From NCBI GenBank assembly GCA_002382975.1, contig DFTB01000011.1, positions 1 through 64,000 on the forward strand: DNA of 64,000 bases, read 5' to 3'. The translations under genes and the position numbers were made by a program. Below the pieces are notes generated by a model. It saw only the letters and a program-made list of their open reading frames with translations. It was not told where the DNA came from and did no database searches. The DNA comes from Fibrobacter sp. UBA4223. Lineage in GTDB: Bacteria; Fibrobacterota; Fibrobacteria; Fibrobacterales; Fibrobacteraceae. Shown piece after piece: positions 1 through 7,809 of this stretch; position 1 is the stretch's first letter, and the number at the start of each line of letters is the position of its first letter.

Positions 1-37
1 GCTCTAAGTACGCCGGAATAATCAAATGGAGGCTAAA

Positions 38-1087
38 ATGGCTAAAAAGAATGATATGGCGGTTGCGCCAGTCAAATCGGAGTTCCCGCTTATCGATGAA
101 TCTCTGCTCAAATCGCGGATATATACTGTCCGCGGGGTCAAGGTGATGCTCGATGCAGATTTGGCCGAGATTTACGGGTATACGACCAAAGCATTCAATC
201 AGCAGGTCAAGAATAATATCGAAAAATTCGATGACGATTTCCGGTTTCAGTTGACGAGGACGGAATATCGCGAAATTCTAGGGTCAAAATTTTTGACCCT
301 AGAACAGGGAAAATACTCAAAAACCAGTCCCTACGTTTTTACCGAACAGGGTATCTACATGCTCATGACGGTGCTCAAGGGCGAACGGGCGACTGCTCAA
401 AGCAAGGCTTTGATTCGCCTTTTCAAGCAGATGAAGGACTATATCGTTGCTGAAAACCATCAACTGCTCGGAACTGCGGGAATTGCCCAGATTGCGGCGC
501 AGACTGTTCAAAATACACATGAAATCGCGGCCGTTTCCGCCGAAGTAAAGGAACTTTCTGGCGAAGTTCGCGATATCCGGAGCGATCTGGGAAAAATCAA
601 TGTGGACCTCCGGATGGTCATGGAAAATTTCGTCGATCCTTCGTCTTTCAGGCACTTCCTGATTCTGAACGGGCACAAGCTGGATGCAGATGTCGCCTAT
701 GCGCAAATTTACGGCATGGCGAAGAAATCCTTGTTGATCGTGGATAATTATGTAGACGTTAAAACGCTGAATTTGCTCCGGAACGTGCGCAAAGGCGTTT
801 CCGTCCTGATTTTCAGCGACTTGCTCGGTGGAAGCCGCATGACAGACGACATGCTTGCCGATTATCGGGCCGCCCGACCGGACGTGTCGATTGACAAGAA
901 ACCCGCCATGCACAAATTCCACGACCGCTACATTCTTATAGACTTTAAGACCAAAAACGAAAAGCTGTACCATTGTGGGGCTTCAAGTAAGGATGCGGGC
1001 AACAAGATTACGACCATCGTGCAACTGGACGACGTTGATGCATACCGGAACATGTTTGAGGAAGTGTCGGAGCAACCAAGAGGGTAA
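38..1087 (+). CDS. ORF6N-domain protein with C-terminal PLD-like domain
   Basis: 349 residues. Residues about 23-112 match the ORF6N domain, a KilA-N/antirepressor-type DNA-binding domain common in phages and mobile elements (DADLAEIYGY and FTEQG blocks are visible). A helical linker follows (about 130-190). The C-terminal part looks like a phospholipase-D-type fold: HDRYILID fits HxK(x4)D with Arg for Lys, followed by GASSKDAGNK. The second ATG is chosen as start because GGAGG at 28-32 sits 5 nt upstream; the ATG at 26 overlaps that site. A full-length paralogue lies at 61258-62271. Family membership of the N-terminus is firm; the PLD-like activity is inferred from one half motif. Confidence 0.85.
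   Translation: MAKKNDMAVAPVKSEFPLIDESLLKSRIYTVRGVKVMLDADLAEIYGYTTKAFNQQVKNNIEKFDDDFRFQLTRTEYREILGSKFLTLEQGKYSKTSPYVFTEQGIYMLMTVLKGERATAQSKALIRLFKQMKDYIVAENHQLLGTAGIAQIAAQTVQNTHEIAAVSAEVKELSGEVRDIRSDLGKINVDLRMVMENFVDPSSFRHFLILNGHKLDADVAYAQIYGMAKKSLLIVDNYVDVKTLNLLRNVRKGVSVLIFSDLLGGSRMTDDMLADYRAARPDVSIDKKPAMHKFHDRYILIDFKTKNEKLYHCGASSKDAGNKITTIVQLDDVDAYRNMFEEVSEQPRG
276..304. repeat. 29-bp perfect palindrome inside ORF6N gene
   Basis: Left arm TTCTAGGGTCAAAA, one central T, right arm TTTTGACCCTAGAA: 14-bp arms with no mismatch. It encodes residues about 80-90 of the ORF6N domain. The paralogue carries a different palindrome at the matching place (61506-61532). Confidence 0.95.
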
Positions 1088-1099
1088 AATGGCTCATTA

Positions 1100-1183
1100 A
1101 ATTTGACAGACACCGTCTATCAAATTGGGGCAACAGTGTTGCCCAAAATTTCTAGTTACAAATGAAGGTCGCAAATTGCGGCC
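1100..1183. repeat. Three consecutive inverted repeats upstream of DUF1016 remnant
   Basis: 1100-1126 is AATTTGACAGAC/acc/GTCTATCAAATT with one mismatch. 1128-1144 is GGGCAACA-G-TGTTGCCC, a perfect 17-bp palindrome. 1167-1183 is GGTCGCAA-A-TTGCGGCC with one G-T type mismatch. They fill the gap between the ORF6N gene and the next ribosome-binding site, and may serve as terminator or operator. The first shares ATTTGACA and TCAAAT ends with the palindrome inside the following gene. Confidence 0.8.
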
Positions 1184-1196
1184 ACATGGAGGCTAT

Positions 1197-1776
1197 ATGG
1201 CTAAAAAGAAAGAGATTGTCCCTGCAAAAGCGGTGGAATCGTTGTTCAACAAGGGTCTCGAACTTGAGGCAGGTGAGGCAGTTTTTCTTAGTATATGGCA
1301 ATTTGACAATCAGTGATTGTCAAATCTCCAATCCTCCTGATTTTATGTTAAGTTGGTCCCATTATCTGATCCTCATGCGCATCAAGAATACTGATGAGCG
1401 GCGCTTTTACGAAATTGAGGCCACTTCCGGGAACTGGTCTGTTCGCGAGTTGCAGCGGCAGTATGGTTCAAGCTTGTACAATCGTCTGTTGCAGTGCTAT
1501 GTGCTCGTTGACTTGAAGGTCGATAAGTTGACGCACCAGGATTTGGGCCAGATGCAGATGTACGTAAACTATTACGACCGCCATGTAAAGCAGGATTTTG
1601 AAAAGCCGACTATCGGCATTCTGCTTTGCAAGGAGAAGAAGGATACCCTTGTGAAGCTGACTTTGCCCGAAGATGCGAATATTTACGCCTCCGCCTATGA
1701 GCTGTACCTGCCGGACAAGAAACTTTTGCAGGCGAAAGTCAAGGAATGGGTAAATGAATTTGAAAATGCAAGATAA
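1197..1776 (+). pseudogene. Decayed DUF1016 (YhcG-type PD-(D/E)XK) gene
   Basis: The gene starts well (GGAGG at 1188-1192, then ATG at 1197, MAKKKEIVPAK) but this frame stops at 1316. Homology continues in another frame from about 1270: NLRQVRQFFLVYG, then LSWSHYLILMRI and RRFYEIEATSGNWSVREL (DUF1016 N-terminal domain). After RQYGSSLY it jumps directly into NRLLQCYVLVDLKVDKL and GQMQMYVNYYDR, the nuclease core of the C-terminal domain. The stretch normally between these (over 100 residues) is missing, apparently joined at a shared LY. So there are at least one internal deletion and one frame break. An intact relative is at 39382-40461. Confidence 0.85.
1301..1325. repeat. 25-bp perfect palindrome inside DUF1016 remnant
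   Basis: ATTTGACAATCA-G-TGATTGTCAAAT, 12-bp arms and one central base. It falls just after the FFLVYG segment and before WSHY of the DUF1016 N-terminal domain, the same place as the palindrome at 40138-40154 in the intact gene. Confidence 0.95.
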
Positions 1777-1822
1777 GAGTATTGTGAAGATGCGCCCTTC
1801 AAGCAACTAATGGAGAAATACG

Positions 1823-1975
1823 ATGAAGAAAAAATCAGAAGAAGAGAACAAGAAAGATAATACTGGATGGAATGCCTTCTTGGAATTGCGCAGGCAGGCC
1901 CAGCGCGGCCCTGCTGCAGGTATGACGCTCGACGAGATAAACGCCGAGATCGCCGCAGCCCGGAGCGGGAAGTAA
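1823..1975 (+). CDS. Short antitoxin-tail-like protein (50 aa)
   Basis: ATG at 1823 with GGAG at 1812-1815 upstream; stop TAA 1973-1975. The product is Lys/Glu-rich at the N-terminus, then has WNAFLELRRQAQ and ends with MTLDEINAEIAAARSGK. The DEINAEI tail resembles the C-terminal, toxin-binding segment of RelB-type antitoxins; a DNA-binding N-terminal domain is absent and no toxin gene follows. It may be a remnant of a toxin-antitoxin pair or a genuine small protein. Recognition rests on the tail motif only. Confidence 0.5.
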   Translation: MKKKSEEENKKDNTGWNAFLELRRQAQRGPAAGMTLDEINAEIAAARSGK

Positions 1976-2204
1976 CGCGCGGGCGTTGACTTCCTGCTGG
2001 TCTCTTTGTATATTTATCTCCGTATTACGACAATCCCTGCGACAGTCGGCATAGGCCTTGCGGCCCGTACGTGCATCCGCGGTGGGGCTCATCAACCTTC
2101 TTGTTGATGTTGTTGGATAGCTGGCAGGAACACGACCTGCTCGAGTGTGTGGCGAAAGCCGCGCCAAGTAACGCCGAGGAAGACCCTCGCCAACAACACC
2201 GCAA
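1976..2204 (+). ncRNA. Possible structured RNA in a non-coding gap
   Basis: No convincing ORF. TATATT near 1998-2003 could be a -10 element. Downstream, CTTGCGG (about 2056) can pair with CCGCAAG (about 2199-2205) and TGTTGTTGG (about 2107-2115) with CCAACAACA (about 2190-2198); local hairpins CATCAAC/GTTGATG and GCAGG/CCTGC are also present. I recognise no known RNA family (RNase P, tmRNA and SRP signatures are absent), so this is a weak call. Confidence 0.25.
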
Positions 2205-2277
2205 GAGCATCCCAAAACATAACAAACCCTAATTGCGTCCACAGTGTGTTCGTAATTAAAACCGTTTTTAACGTATT
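2205..2277 (+). repeat. 73-bp direct repeat, copy A, with central hairpin
   Basis: GAGCATCCCAAAACATAA, then AAACCCTAATTGCG, a hairpin (2231-2257) and AAACCGTTTTTAACG. The copy at 4104-4177 has nearly the same flanks, but the hairpin arms differ with paired changes (C-G versus T-A, A-T versus G-C). The two copies bracket the two-gene cassette 2308-4121. Confidence 0.85.
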
Positions 2278-2307
2278 TGCGCATATCGTGCGAATAAAGG
2301 GGCTATT

Positions 2308-2652
2308 ATGGCAGAAAACAAAGAAGAATTTGAGTTGCCGAAGGAACTCTTGGAATCAATAGCTGGGCTTAATGAACTTATGAGCCAACAGCAGGATCAA
2401 GCCGCCGCAATGATGTACAGATTGATGTTCCGCCATGAACGGGATCTCCATGTACTCGACCGCTATTCAGATGTCGTACTTGAAGGCGTTTCTGGCATGG
2501 GTAGCGAGTTCGCGAAAGAGGATTACAGGAATTTCTTGCAATACCTGTCGTATGTTATTCCTAGCGAATATGCTCCGCATAAGGAAATGTACGAAGAAGA
2601 GCTCAGAATCGCCGAAGATGATGATGAGTTTGCGGATAAGGAGGCCACGTAA
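2308..2652 (+). CDS. Hypothetical acidic protein, cassette gene 1
   Basis: 114 residues, rich in Glu and Asp, predicted mostly helical, no signal peptide, membrane segment or motif that I recognise. The start ATG follows AAAGGGGC. The stop TAA overlaps the ATG of the next gene (TAATG at 2650-2654), so the two are translationally coupled and probably act together with the AlbA_2 protein downstream. Both lie between the direct repeats at 2205 and 4104. Confidence 0.7.
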   Translation: MAENKEEFELPKELLESIAGLNELMSQQQDQAAAMMYRLMFRHERDLHVLDRYSDVVLEGVSGMGSEFAKEDYRNFLQYLSYVIPSEYAPHKEMYEEELRIAEDDDEFADKEAT

Positions 2653-4121
2653 TGAATCTTGCAAAATTTGAGAATGCCCTGAAGATTGGGGAAACTGCGG
2701 CCATAGAGTTCAAACGGGCTGGTGGCACCATTGAAATGGACACCTTTGAAACGGTCTGCTCGTTTTCGAACCGATTCGGAGGCGATATTTACCTAGGGGT
2801 GCTTGACAATGGGACTGTTGTTGGCGTTCCTGAAAATGCAGCCCAGCCGATGGTGAAAAACTTTATCAGTGCCATCGGTAATCCGGACCTGTTCAGCCCC
2901 ACACTTTATCTTGAACCAGAAATTTTCAAGTACCGCAAGAAAACCTTGATTCATATCCATGTCCCTTCGAGCGGCGAGGTACATTCGTTCAAGAAACGGA
3001 TTTATGACCGCGTAGACGAGGCGGATGTCAAGGTGACTGCGACAGCAAAAATTGCGCAGATGTATATCCGCAAGCAAGAAATCTACACAGAACGCAGGGT
3101 GTATCCGTACGTAAAGTTGAAAGACTTGCGCTTGGATTTACTGCCGATGATACGGATTCTAGCCAAGAACAACGCTGGCGGTAGCCACCTTTGGGAAAAA
3201 CTTTCGAACAGGGATTTGTTGAAAAGTGCAGGGCTTTATGCCGAGGATCATGTTACCGGCAAAAATGGGTTCAATCTTGCCGCGGTGATGCTTCTTGGTC
3301 GCGACGAGGTTATTCGCGATATTTGTCCTGCTTACCAGACTGACGCTCTTGTCCGCAAGGTGAACGTTGACAGGTATGATGACCGTTTGACTGTGGTGAC
3401 GAACCTGATTGAAAGTTTTGAACAACTTTTCAAGTTCGCGACGCTGCACCTGCCCGACAAGTTCTATGTGGAGGGTGCCGAACGCAAATCTCTTCGGAAT
3501 ATTGTGGCTCGTGAAATGTTGGTAAACACACTGATGCATCGGGAGTATTCAAGTTCGTACCAGGCGAAGTTTGTGATTGAACAAGATAGGATGTATGTGG
3601 AAAATGCGAACAGGGCTCGGTTCAACGGTCCGATAACGCTGAGTAATCTTGAGCCGTTCCCGAAGAATCCGCTTATCGCAAGCTTTTTTCGCAATATCGG
3701 CTATTCGGAAAAGCTCGGTTCTGGTGCCCGGAAAATGTTCAAGTACGGGAAGCTTTATTCCGGCGTTGAACCTGAATTTTTTGAAGATGATGTTTTCCGT
3801 ATCATTCAACCGCTAAACGAAAATTATTCGTTTGATGCGGAAAATGAGGCTAGTGGTCAGAAAGGTGGTCAGAATGAAGACTCGGAAACTACCCAGAAAA
3901 CTACCCAGAAAACTACCCAGAAAACTACCCAGAAAATACTTGATGCGATATCAAACAATCCTAATGTGACTAGGTTGGAGTTATCAGAAATTTGTGGAAT
4001 AACTGCTGACGGCGTAAAATGGCAATTGAAAAATCTCACAAAGTCTGGGCGCATTGCTCGTATTGGCGGAGATCGCGGTGGCCACTGGGAGGTGCACGAC
4101 GTGGAGCATCCCAAAACATAA
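2652..4121 (+). CDS. AlbA_2/Schlafen-like putative transcriptional regulator
   Basis: 489 residues. N-terminal AlbA_2 (Schlafen-type) domain, about 8-130, with EFKRAGG and the GGDIYLGVLDNG block. The middle (about 270-380) has REMLVNTLMHREY and EKLGSGARKM, as in the COG2865 family of predicted ATP-binding regulators. A low-complexity linker with four TTQK units joins it to a C-terminal winged-helix segment (about 430-480, TRLELSEICGITADGVKWQL). The last five codons and stop are part of direct repeat copy B. A related protein with the same layout sits in the hsd operon (56323-57741). Role as regulator is inferred from domains. Confidence 0.85.
   Translation: MNLAKFENALKIGETAAIEFKRAGGTIEMDTFETVCSFSNRFGGDIYLGVLDNGTVVGVPENAAQPMVKNFISAIGNPDLFSPTLYLEPEIFKYRKKTLIHIHVPSSGEVHSFKKRIYDRVDEADVKVTATAKIAQMYIRKQEIYTERRVYPYVKLKDLRLDLLPMIRILAKNNAGGSHLWEKLSNRDLLKSAGLYAEDHVTGKNGFNLAAVMLLGRDEVIRDICPAYQTDALVRKVNVDRYDDRLTVVTNLIESFEQLFKFATLHLPDKFYVEGAERKSLRNIVAREMLVNTLMHREYSSSYQAKFVIEQDRMYVENANRARFNGPITLSNLEPFPKNPLIASFFRNIGYSEKLGSGARKMFKYGKLYSGVEPEFFEDDVFRIIQPLNENYSFDAENEASGQKGGQNEDSETTQKTTQKTTQKTTQKILDAISNNPNVTRLELSEICGITADGVKWQLKNLTKSGRIARIGGDRGGHWEVHDVEHPKT
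3888..3935 (+). repeat. Four tandem 12-bp units in coding sequence
   Basis: ACTACCCAGAAA repeated exactly four times, encoding TTQK x4 in the linker before the winged helix. The period is a multiple of three, so copy-number change alters linker length without breaking the frame. Confidence 0.95.
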
Positions 4122-4177
4122 ACAAACCCTAATTGCGCCTGCATTGCAGACGCAATTTAAACCGTTTTTAACGCATT
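4104..4177 (+). repeat. 74-bp direct repeat, copy B, with central hairpin
   Basis: Second copy of the element at 2205-2277. Its first bases are the 3' end of the AlbA_2 gene (EHPKT and stop). The hairpin is 4131-4157 (AATTGCG...CGCAATT with TGCA-T-TGCA inside). A repeat overlapping a gene 3' end and bracketing a cassette resembles attachment-site geometry, but no integrase is in view. Confidence 0.85.
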
Positions 4178-4193
4178 CCAGGTTATCGGTACG

Positions 4194-4961
4194 TTATTCC
4201 CCGACAGCCTTGAAGCTCTTGGGGATATTCAGGCGCCAGGTGCCCAGGCTGAAGGATTTTCCGTGGGTCACTTTCTTGATGAATATTTCCAGAAAGACTT
4301 TTCCGTCCCGCTCGAAACGTATGTTCTTGGGCATGGTGCGGCCTTCGAGGGTCCCTTCGTCCAAAAAGACTGTCTTTTCCGGCTTGCCGTCGCGGCCCGT
4401 GCGCAAGAGCCACTGGACGCGTCCGTCTTTTTCGCCGTAGCTGAACAGGCGTCCGGTGGATTCCTTCGCGCTCATGACGGTCACGCCCGCCGAATCCTTT
4501 GACCCGGTTTTCTCGAAGCGCTCCGGAAGAAGCTTGCCTTCGAAGAGGGCCGCGACCTGATGGATATGCACCAGCGGGAGCGTGTTGTCGTTCAAGAGGC
4601 CCACCATGTAGCCGTTTCCCTTTACGTAGAGTTTCTCTGTCGGGAACACCATCTGCCAGCCGGATTCTGTCCACAGCATAGAGGCGACGCCGATTCCCAA
4701 GGGGCCCGTCAGTTCAAGCCTATAGCGCTTTCCAGGCACAGAGAAAAGCACGGCGTCGAACTCCTGGACCTTGCCGTCTTCTTGGGTGATGTTCAGCTGG
4801 AATTTCGCCCGCAAGCTGTCGGGGCGGGCCTGCTCTTGAATGCATTCCGCAGAACCTTCGCAGGCGCCTGCAGCGCCACGGTTTCCGGCGCAGCCTGCCA
4901 GAAGGAGGGCAGCAACAAACGCGAAGAAGATGGTGTATGTTCCGAGGCCTTTCATTTTCAC
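4194..4961 (-). CDS. Outer-membrane-type lipoprotein, LolB/DUF4292-like
   Basis: 255 residues with a lipoprotein signal peptide (LLLAGC, Cys about 24). The mature part begins SLRAKFQLNI and has repeated beta-strand patterns (YRLELTGPLGIGVASMLWTESGWQMVFP) similar to the LolB/LppX-type fold of DUF4292 lipoproteins. It is the last gene of a minus-strand cluster with the TPR and PASTA genes, 30 bp after the TPR stop. A role in envelope biogenesis is likely but not demonstrated by sequence alone. Confidence 0.6.
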   Translation of the reverse strand: MKMKGLGTYTIFFAFVAALLLAGCAGNRGAAGACEGSAECIQEQARPDSLRAKFQLNITQEDGKVQEFDAVLFSVPGKRYRLELTGPLGIGVASMLWTESGWQMVFPTEKLYVKGNGYMVGLLNDNTLPLVHIHQVAALFEGKLLPERFEKTGSKDSAGVTVMSAKESTGRLFSYGEKDGRVQWLLRTGRDGKPEKTVFLDEGTLEGRTMPKNIRFERDGKVFLEIFIKKVTHGKSFSLGTWRLNIPKSFKAVGE

Positions 4962-4967
4962 AGGTAG

Positions 4968-4987
4968 ATCCTCGCCTCCGCGAGGAT
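4968..4987. repeat. Short palindromic repeat ATCCTCGC-CTCC-GCGAGGAT
   Basis: Perfect 8-bp arms followed by GAC, member of the dispersed family also seen at 13826, 16392, 36931, 54621 and 63472. Here it lies between two genes. Confidence 0.85.
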
Positions 4988-4991
4988 GACG

Positions 4992-6917
4992 TCAGCGGTG
5001 GTTCTTCAAAAATTCCTTGGCGGCCTTGTTGTTGGGCCTGAGTTTAAGCACCAGCTTGTAAGACTTGACCGCATCGGCGGTCTTGCCGAGCCCCGCCTGT
5101 ATGGCGCCCATGTGTTCCCAGTAAACGTAGTCTTCCTTGAAATTTTCGGACTTTATCTGCTGCATCACGGCGTAGGCTTCTTCGAATTTTCCCTTGCGGT
5201 AAAGCCCCCAGGCCTTTGAGTCCAAGAACGCTTCCGACGGAGCCTTGCCCTTTTCGAGTGCAAGAGCCTTGTCCACCAGGGCAATTCCCTTGTCCACTTC
5301 TTCGGGAGAGCGGTTCAGGTCGATAAGGGAGTATCCGTAGTAGTTGTACACTTCGGGCCTGTCCAGCTCGCCCCTGTCGGGAGCGGTCAGCAGGTATTCG
5401 AACAGCTTGAAGGATTCGTCAAATTCTTCCATGCGTTCCAGATTCATGGCCATGTTGAAACGGATGAGCAAACTAGTGGAATCTCCCATCAGCATGCTTT
5501 CCCAGAACAGGTTCGCCTTGGACCGCGCCTCGTGCGCCTGAAAAAGCTTGAGGGAATCGGCCTTGCCGTCGGATTCGATTTCTTGCGCCTGCGCTACCAG
5601 AATTTTGGCGTAGGTATGCTGCAAGTGCCTGTAAGTTTTTTGGGCTTCGTGATTCACTTGGGCAACCGATGCGGAATCGGCGATGCCCGCCATGGGCGTC
5701 CAGTTGGTCCAGACTCCAAGCAGGGAGTCCAGCAGATAATAGGCCTGCTGGTACTTGCCCGCATAGCCATAGGTCATGGCCAAGAAATCCTTGTCGCTAC
5801 CGTCCAGAATGGAGTCCGCACGCACGGCGTAGGCAACGGCATCGTCCTTCTTTTTTTCGGTGAGGGCGATTCCGGCCAGAGCCCTGCAGGCCTGGGCCGC
5901 AAAGGGCTTGCTCGTGAGACCTTCCAAAGCCTTGTTGTAATGGACCTTCGCGCTGTCCACCTCGTTCTGGGCATATTCGTAGTTGGCCAAGAAATAAATC
6001 AGTACGGGAGATTCCAGATGGTCAGTGTAGATCTTTTTCCGCAAAAAGGCGAGAGCGTCGGCACGACTGTCTTTGGCAATTACCAAGAGCACCAGGTTGA
6101 TCATATTCTCTTCGTATTCCGACACGGTGCTGAGGGTATCCACGATAGCCCGGGCCTCGGCATTGCGCTTTTGGATGATAAGTCCCTGCACCTGCTGGAG
6201 CAACATCTTCTTGTCGCCGGTAGCCTCGTAGCCCTTGGCAAAAAGTTCCACCACGGCGGAATCCTTGTGCATGTCGATGAGCAAGTTCAGCTGCCGCTGG
6301 AATAGCGAAGAGATGTAGTTCACCTGGGGGAGCAGCAGGTCATAGACCCGCACCAGTTCCTTCTTGTCTTGCACCGCTTCCAGAAACAGGCTGTAATCGT
6401 ACAGGAGCGTCATGTCCTGATAGCGCGAAGAATCCAGCGCCAAATTGAAATACCGGCGGGCGGAATCGGCAATTCCCGCTTTCACATATAACTTAGCAAG
6501 CAGTTCGAACTGACCGGGGTTCGTCTTGCCTTTCAGCTGGTTGGCGCGCTGGGCTAGCACCAGCGCGGCAGAATCTTCGCCGTGGGCGGCAATCCTTTCG
6601 GCCACGGCGAAGGAGAGGTAGCGGCTTTCGGGGTCCGCCTCGAAAGCACGCTGCCAGAAAATTTCGGCCAGGGCCTTTTCGCCCCGGAGTTCCATTTCCA
6701 TCGCCCGAATAAACGACTCGTGAGCCACGTCCAGATTCTGGACCGTTGCCGGCTGTTTTGTTTCGGCCTTCTGTGCAACGGCTTTTGCGATGGCGGCAGA
6801 ATCCGCCGCCGTCAGGGTCGCCTGGTCGCCAGCGTCCTTGCGGGGTGCAGAACTGCACGCCGCCAAGAGCACCACCAGCGCTATCGTCCAGAAAAATGTC
6901 AGGCCTCTACGGAACAT
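4992..6917 (-). CDS. TPR-repeat lipoprotein
   Basis: 641 residues. Lipoprotein signal (VVLLAAC, Cys about 21) followed by many tetratricopeptide-like helix pairs through to the C-terminus; the last ones are clearest (ALEKGKAPSEAFLDSKAWGLYRKGKFEEAYAV and TADAVKSYKLVLKLRP). Such proteins are scaffold or assembly factors at the envelope. The start is 2 bp after the PASTA gene stop, so they form an operon, with the 4194 lipoprotein gene behind. Confidence 0.8.
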   Translation of the reverse strand: MFRRGLTFFWTIALVVLLAACSSAPRKDAGDQATLTAADSAAIAKAVAQKAETKQPATVQNLDVAHESFIRAMEMELRGEKALAEIFWQRAFEADPESRYLSFAVAERIAAHGEDSAALVLAQRANQLKGKTNPGQFELLAKLYVKAGIADSARRYFNLALDSSRYQDMTLLYDYSLFLEAVQDKKELVRVYDLLLPQVNYISSLFQRQLNLLIDMHKDSAVVELFAKGYEATGDKKMLLQQVQGLIIQKRNAEARAIVDTLSTVSEYEENMINLVLLVIAKDSRADALAFLRKKIYTDHLESPVLIYFLANYEYAQNEVDSAKVHYNKALEGLTSKPFAAQACRALAGIALTEKKKDDAVAYAVRADSILDGSDKDFLAMTYGYAGKYQQAYYLLDSLLGVWTNWTPMAGIADSASVAQVNHEAQKTYRHLQHTYAKILVAQAQEIESDGKADSLKLFQAHEARSKANLFWESMLMGDSTSLLIRFNMAMNLERMEEFDESFKLFEYLLTAPDRGELDRPEVYNYYGYSLIDLNRSPEEVDKGIALVDKALALEKGKAPSEAFLDSKAWGLYRKGKFEEAYAVMQQIKSENFKEDYVYWEHMGAIQAGLGKTADAVKSYKLVLKLRPNNKAAKEFLKNHR

Positions 6918-6919
6918 AG

Positions 6920-7681
6920 CTAGTCGGCAATCACAAAGTCAATCTTGGTGTCGGGCAACAGGTAGTCGCCTTCCTTGGGAGAGGTTTCTATGACGGTGTT
7001 CGGGGCTTCGCCGTTTTCGGCCTTGACGCGCTTCACGTTGCCTACCTTGAACCCCAGCTGTTCCACTTTCATGAACACGTCGTCGATGACTTCGCCTGCA
7101 AAGGAGGGCAGCAGCACGCGCCCGAGAGTTTCGCCTGCAGAGATGATGACGTTGACGGTATCGCCTACGCGGGCGGTGTCGCCGGCCATAGGGTCTGTGC
7201 GGATAACCACTCCGCGGGGAATGCTCTTGTGGGCGCCCTTGATGATCTGGCCCTGCACAAGGCCTGCGCGGGTAAGCGTTATGGTGGCCTGCTTCTGGCT
7301 CTTTCCGCGAAGGTCCGGAATTTCCACCTGACGGAGTCCAAGGCTTCTCGTAATCTGAACGGTGCGGCCTACCTTGGCCATGCGACCGGCGGCAGGCATC
7401 TGCACCAGCGCGCGACCTGCGGGCACCTGTGCGTTGTAGCGGCCTTCTTCCAGCCACTTGGCCTTGAAGCCCACAGCCGAAAGCGCAGCGTCCGCTTCGG
7501 CTTCGGTCATGCCTTCCAGGTTGGGCACCTCGGCGGTGCTGGTGAACTGTCCGGAGAAAATAGGCAGCGCAATCTTATCTACCGCAAGGGCGAGAATCAC
7601 CAGGAGTACCACCCAGAGGAAGAACGCCCTGATGAACGGAGATGTCTTGAACCACTTAAAAAAATTCTTTATCTTACTCAT
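6920..7681 (-). CDS. PASTA-domain membrane protein
   Basis: 253 residues. A single membrane helix (about 19-42) follows a short cytoplasmic N-terminus. Three PASTA domains follow: about 50-115 (AEVPNLEGMTEAEADAAL), about 116-185 (VEIPDLRGKSQKQATITL) and about 186-253. PASTA domains bind peptidoglycan precursors and usually sit on penicillin-binding proteins or Ser/Thr kinases; here no enzymatic domain is attached. First gene of a three-gene minus-strand operon with the TPR and LolB-like lipoproteins. Confidence 0.85.
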   Translation of the reverse strand: MSKIKNFFKWFKTSPFIRAFFLWVVLLVILALAVDKIALPIFSGQFTSTAEVPNLEGMTEAEADAALSAVGFKAKWLEEGRYNAQVPAGRALVQMPAAGRMAKVGRTVQITRSLGLRQVEIPDLRGKSQKQATITLTRAGLVQGQIIKGAHKSIPRGVVIRTDPMAGDTARVGDTVNVIISAGETLGRVLLPSFAGEVIDDVFMKVEQLGFKVGNVKRVKAENGEAPNTVIETSPKEGDYLLPDTKIDFVIAD

Positions 7682-7750
7682 TTCCTTTTTTCACCTTGTC
7701 GTCCGGATTCACAATCCGAACTTCAAACTTTTCATTCCTTCGAACCGGCG

Positions 7751-7804
7751 CTCCCTATCCCCTAAATCCTAGTCCCTAGATCCTAGCCCCTAGACCCTAT
7801 CCAC
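7751..7804. repeat. CCTA-rich degenerate repeat tract
   Basis: Runs of CCCTA/TCCTAG/CCCCTAGA variants. A related tract is at 32765-32802, overlapping the end of the Fic-like gene. Confidence 0.7.
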
Positions 7805-7809
7805 CTTCC

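Noticed and set aside
3888..3935. Phase variation by the TTQK repeat
   Set aside because: The 12-bp period keeps the frame, so copy change cannot switch the gene off.
2205..4177. Integron cassette with attC sites
   Set aside because: The repeats contain a hairpin, but the RYYYAAC and GTTRRRY core sites are missing and there is no integrase gene.
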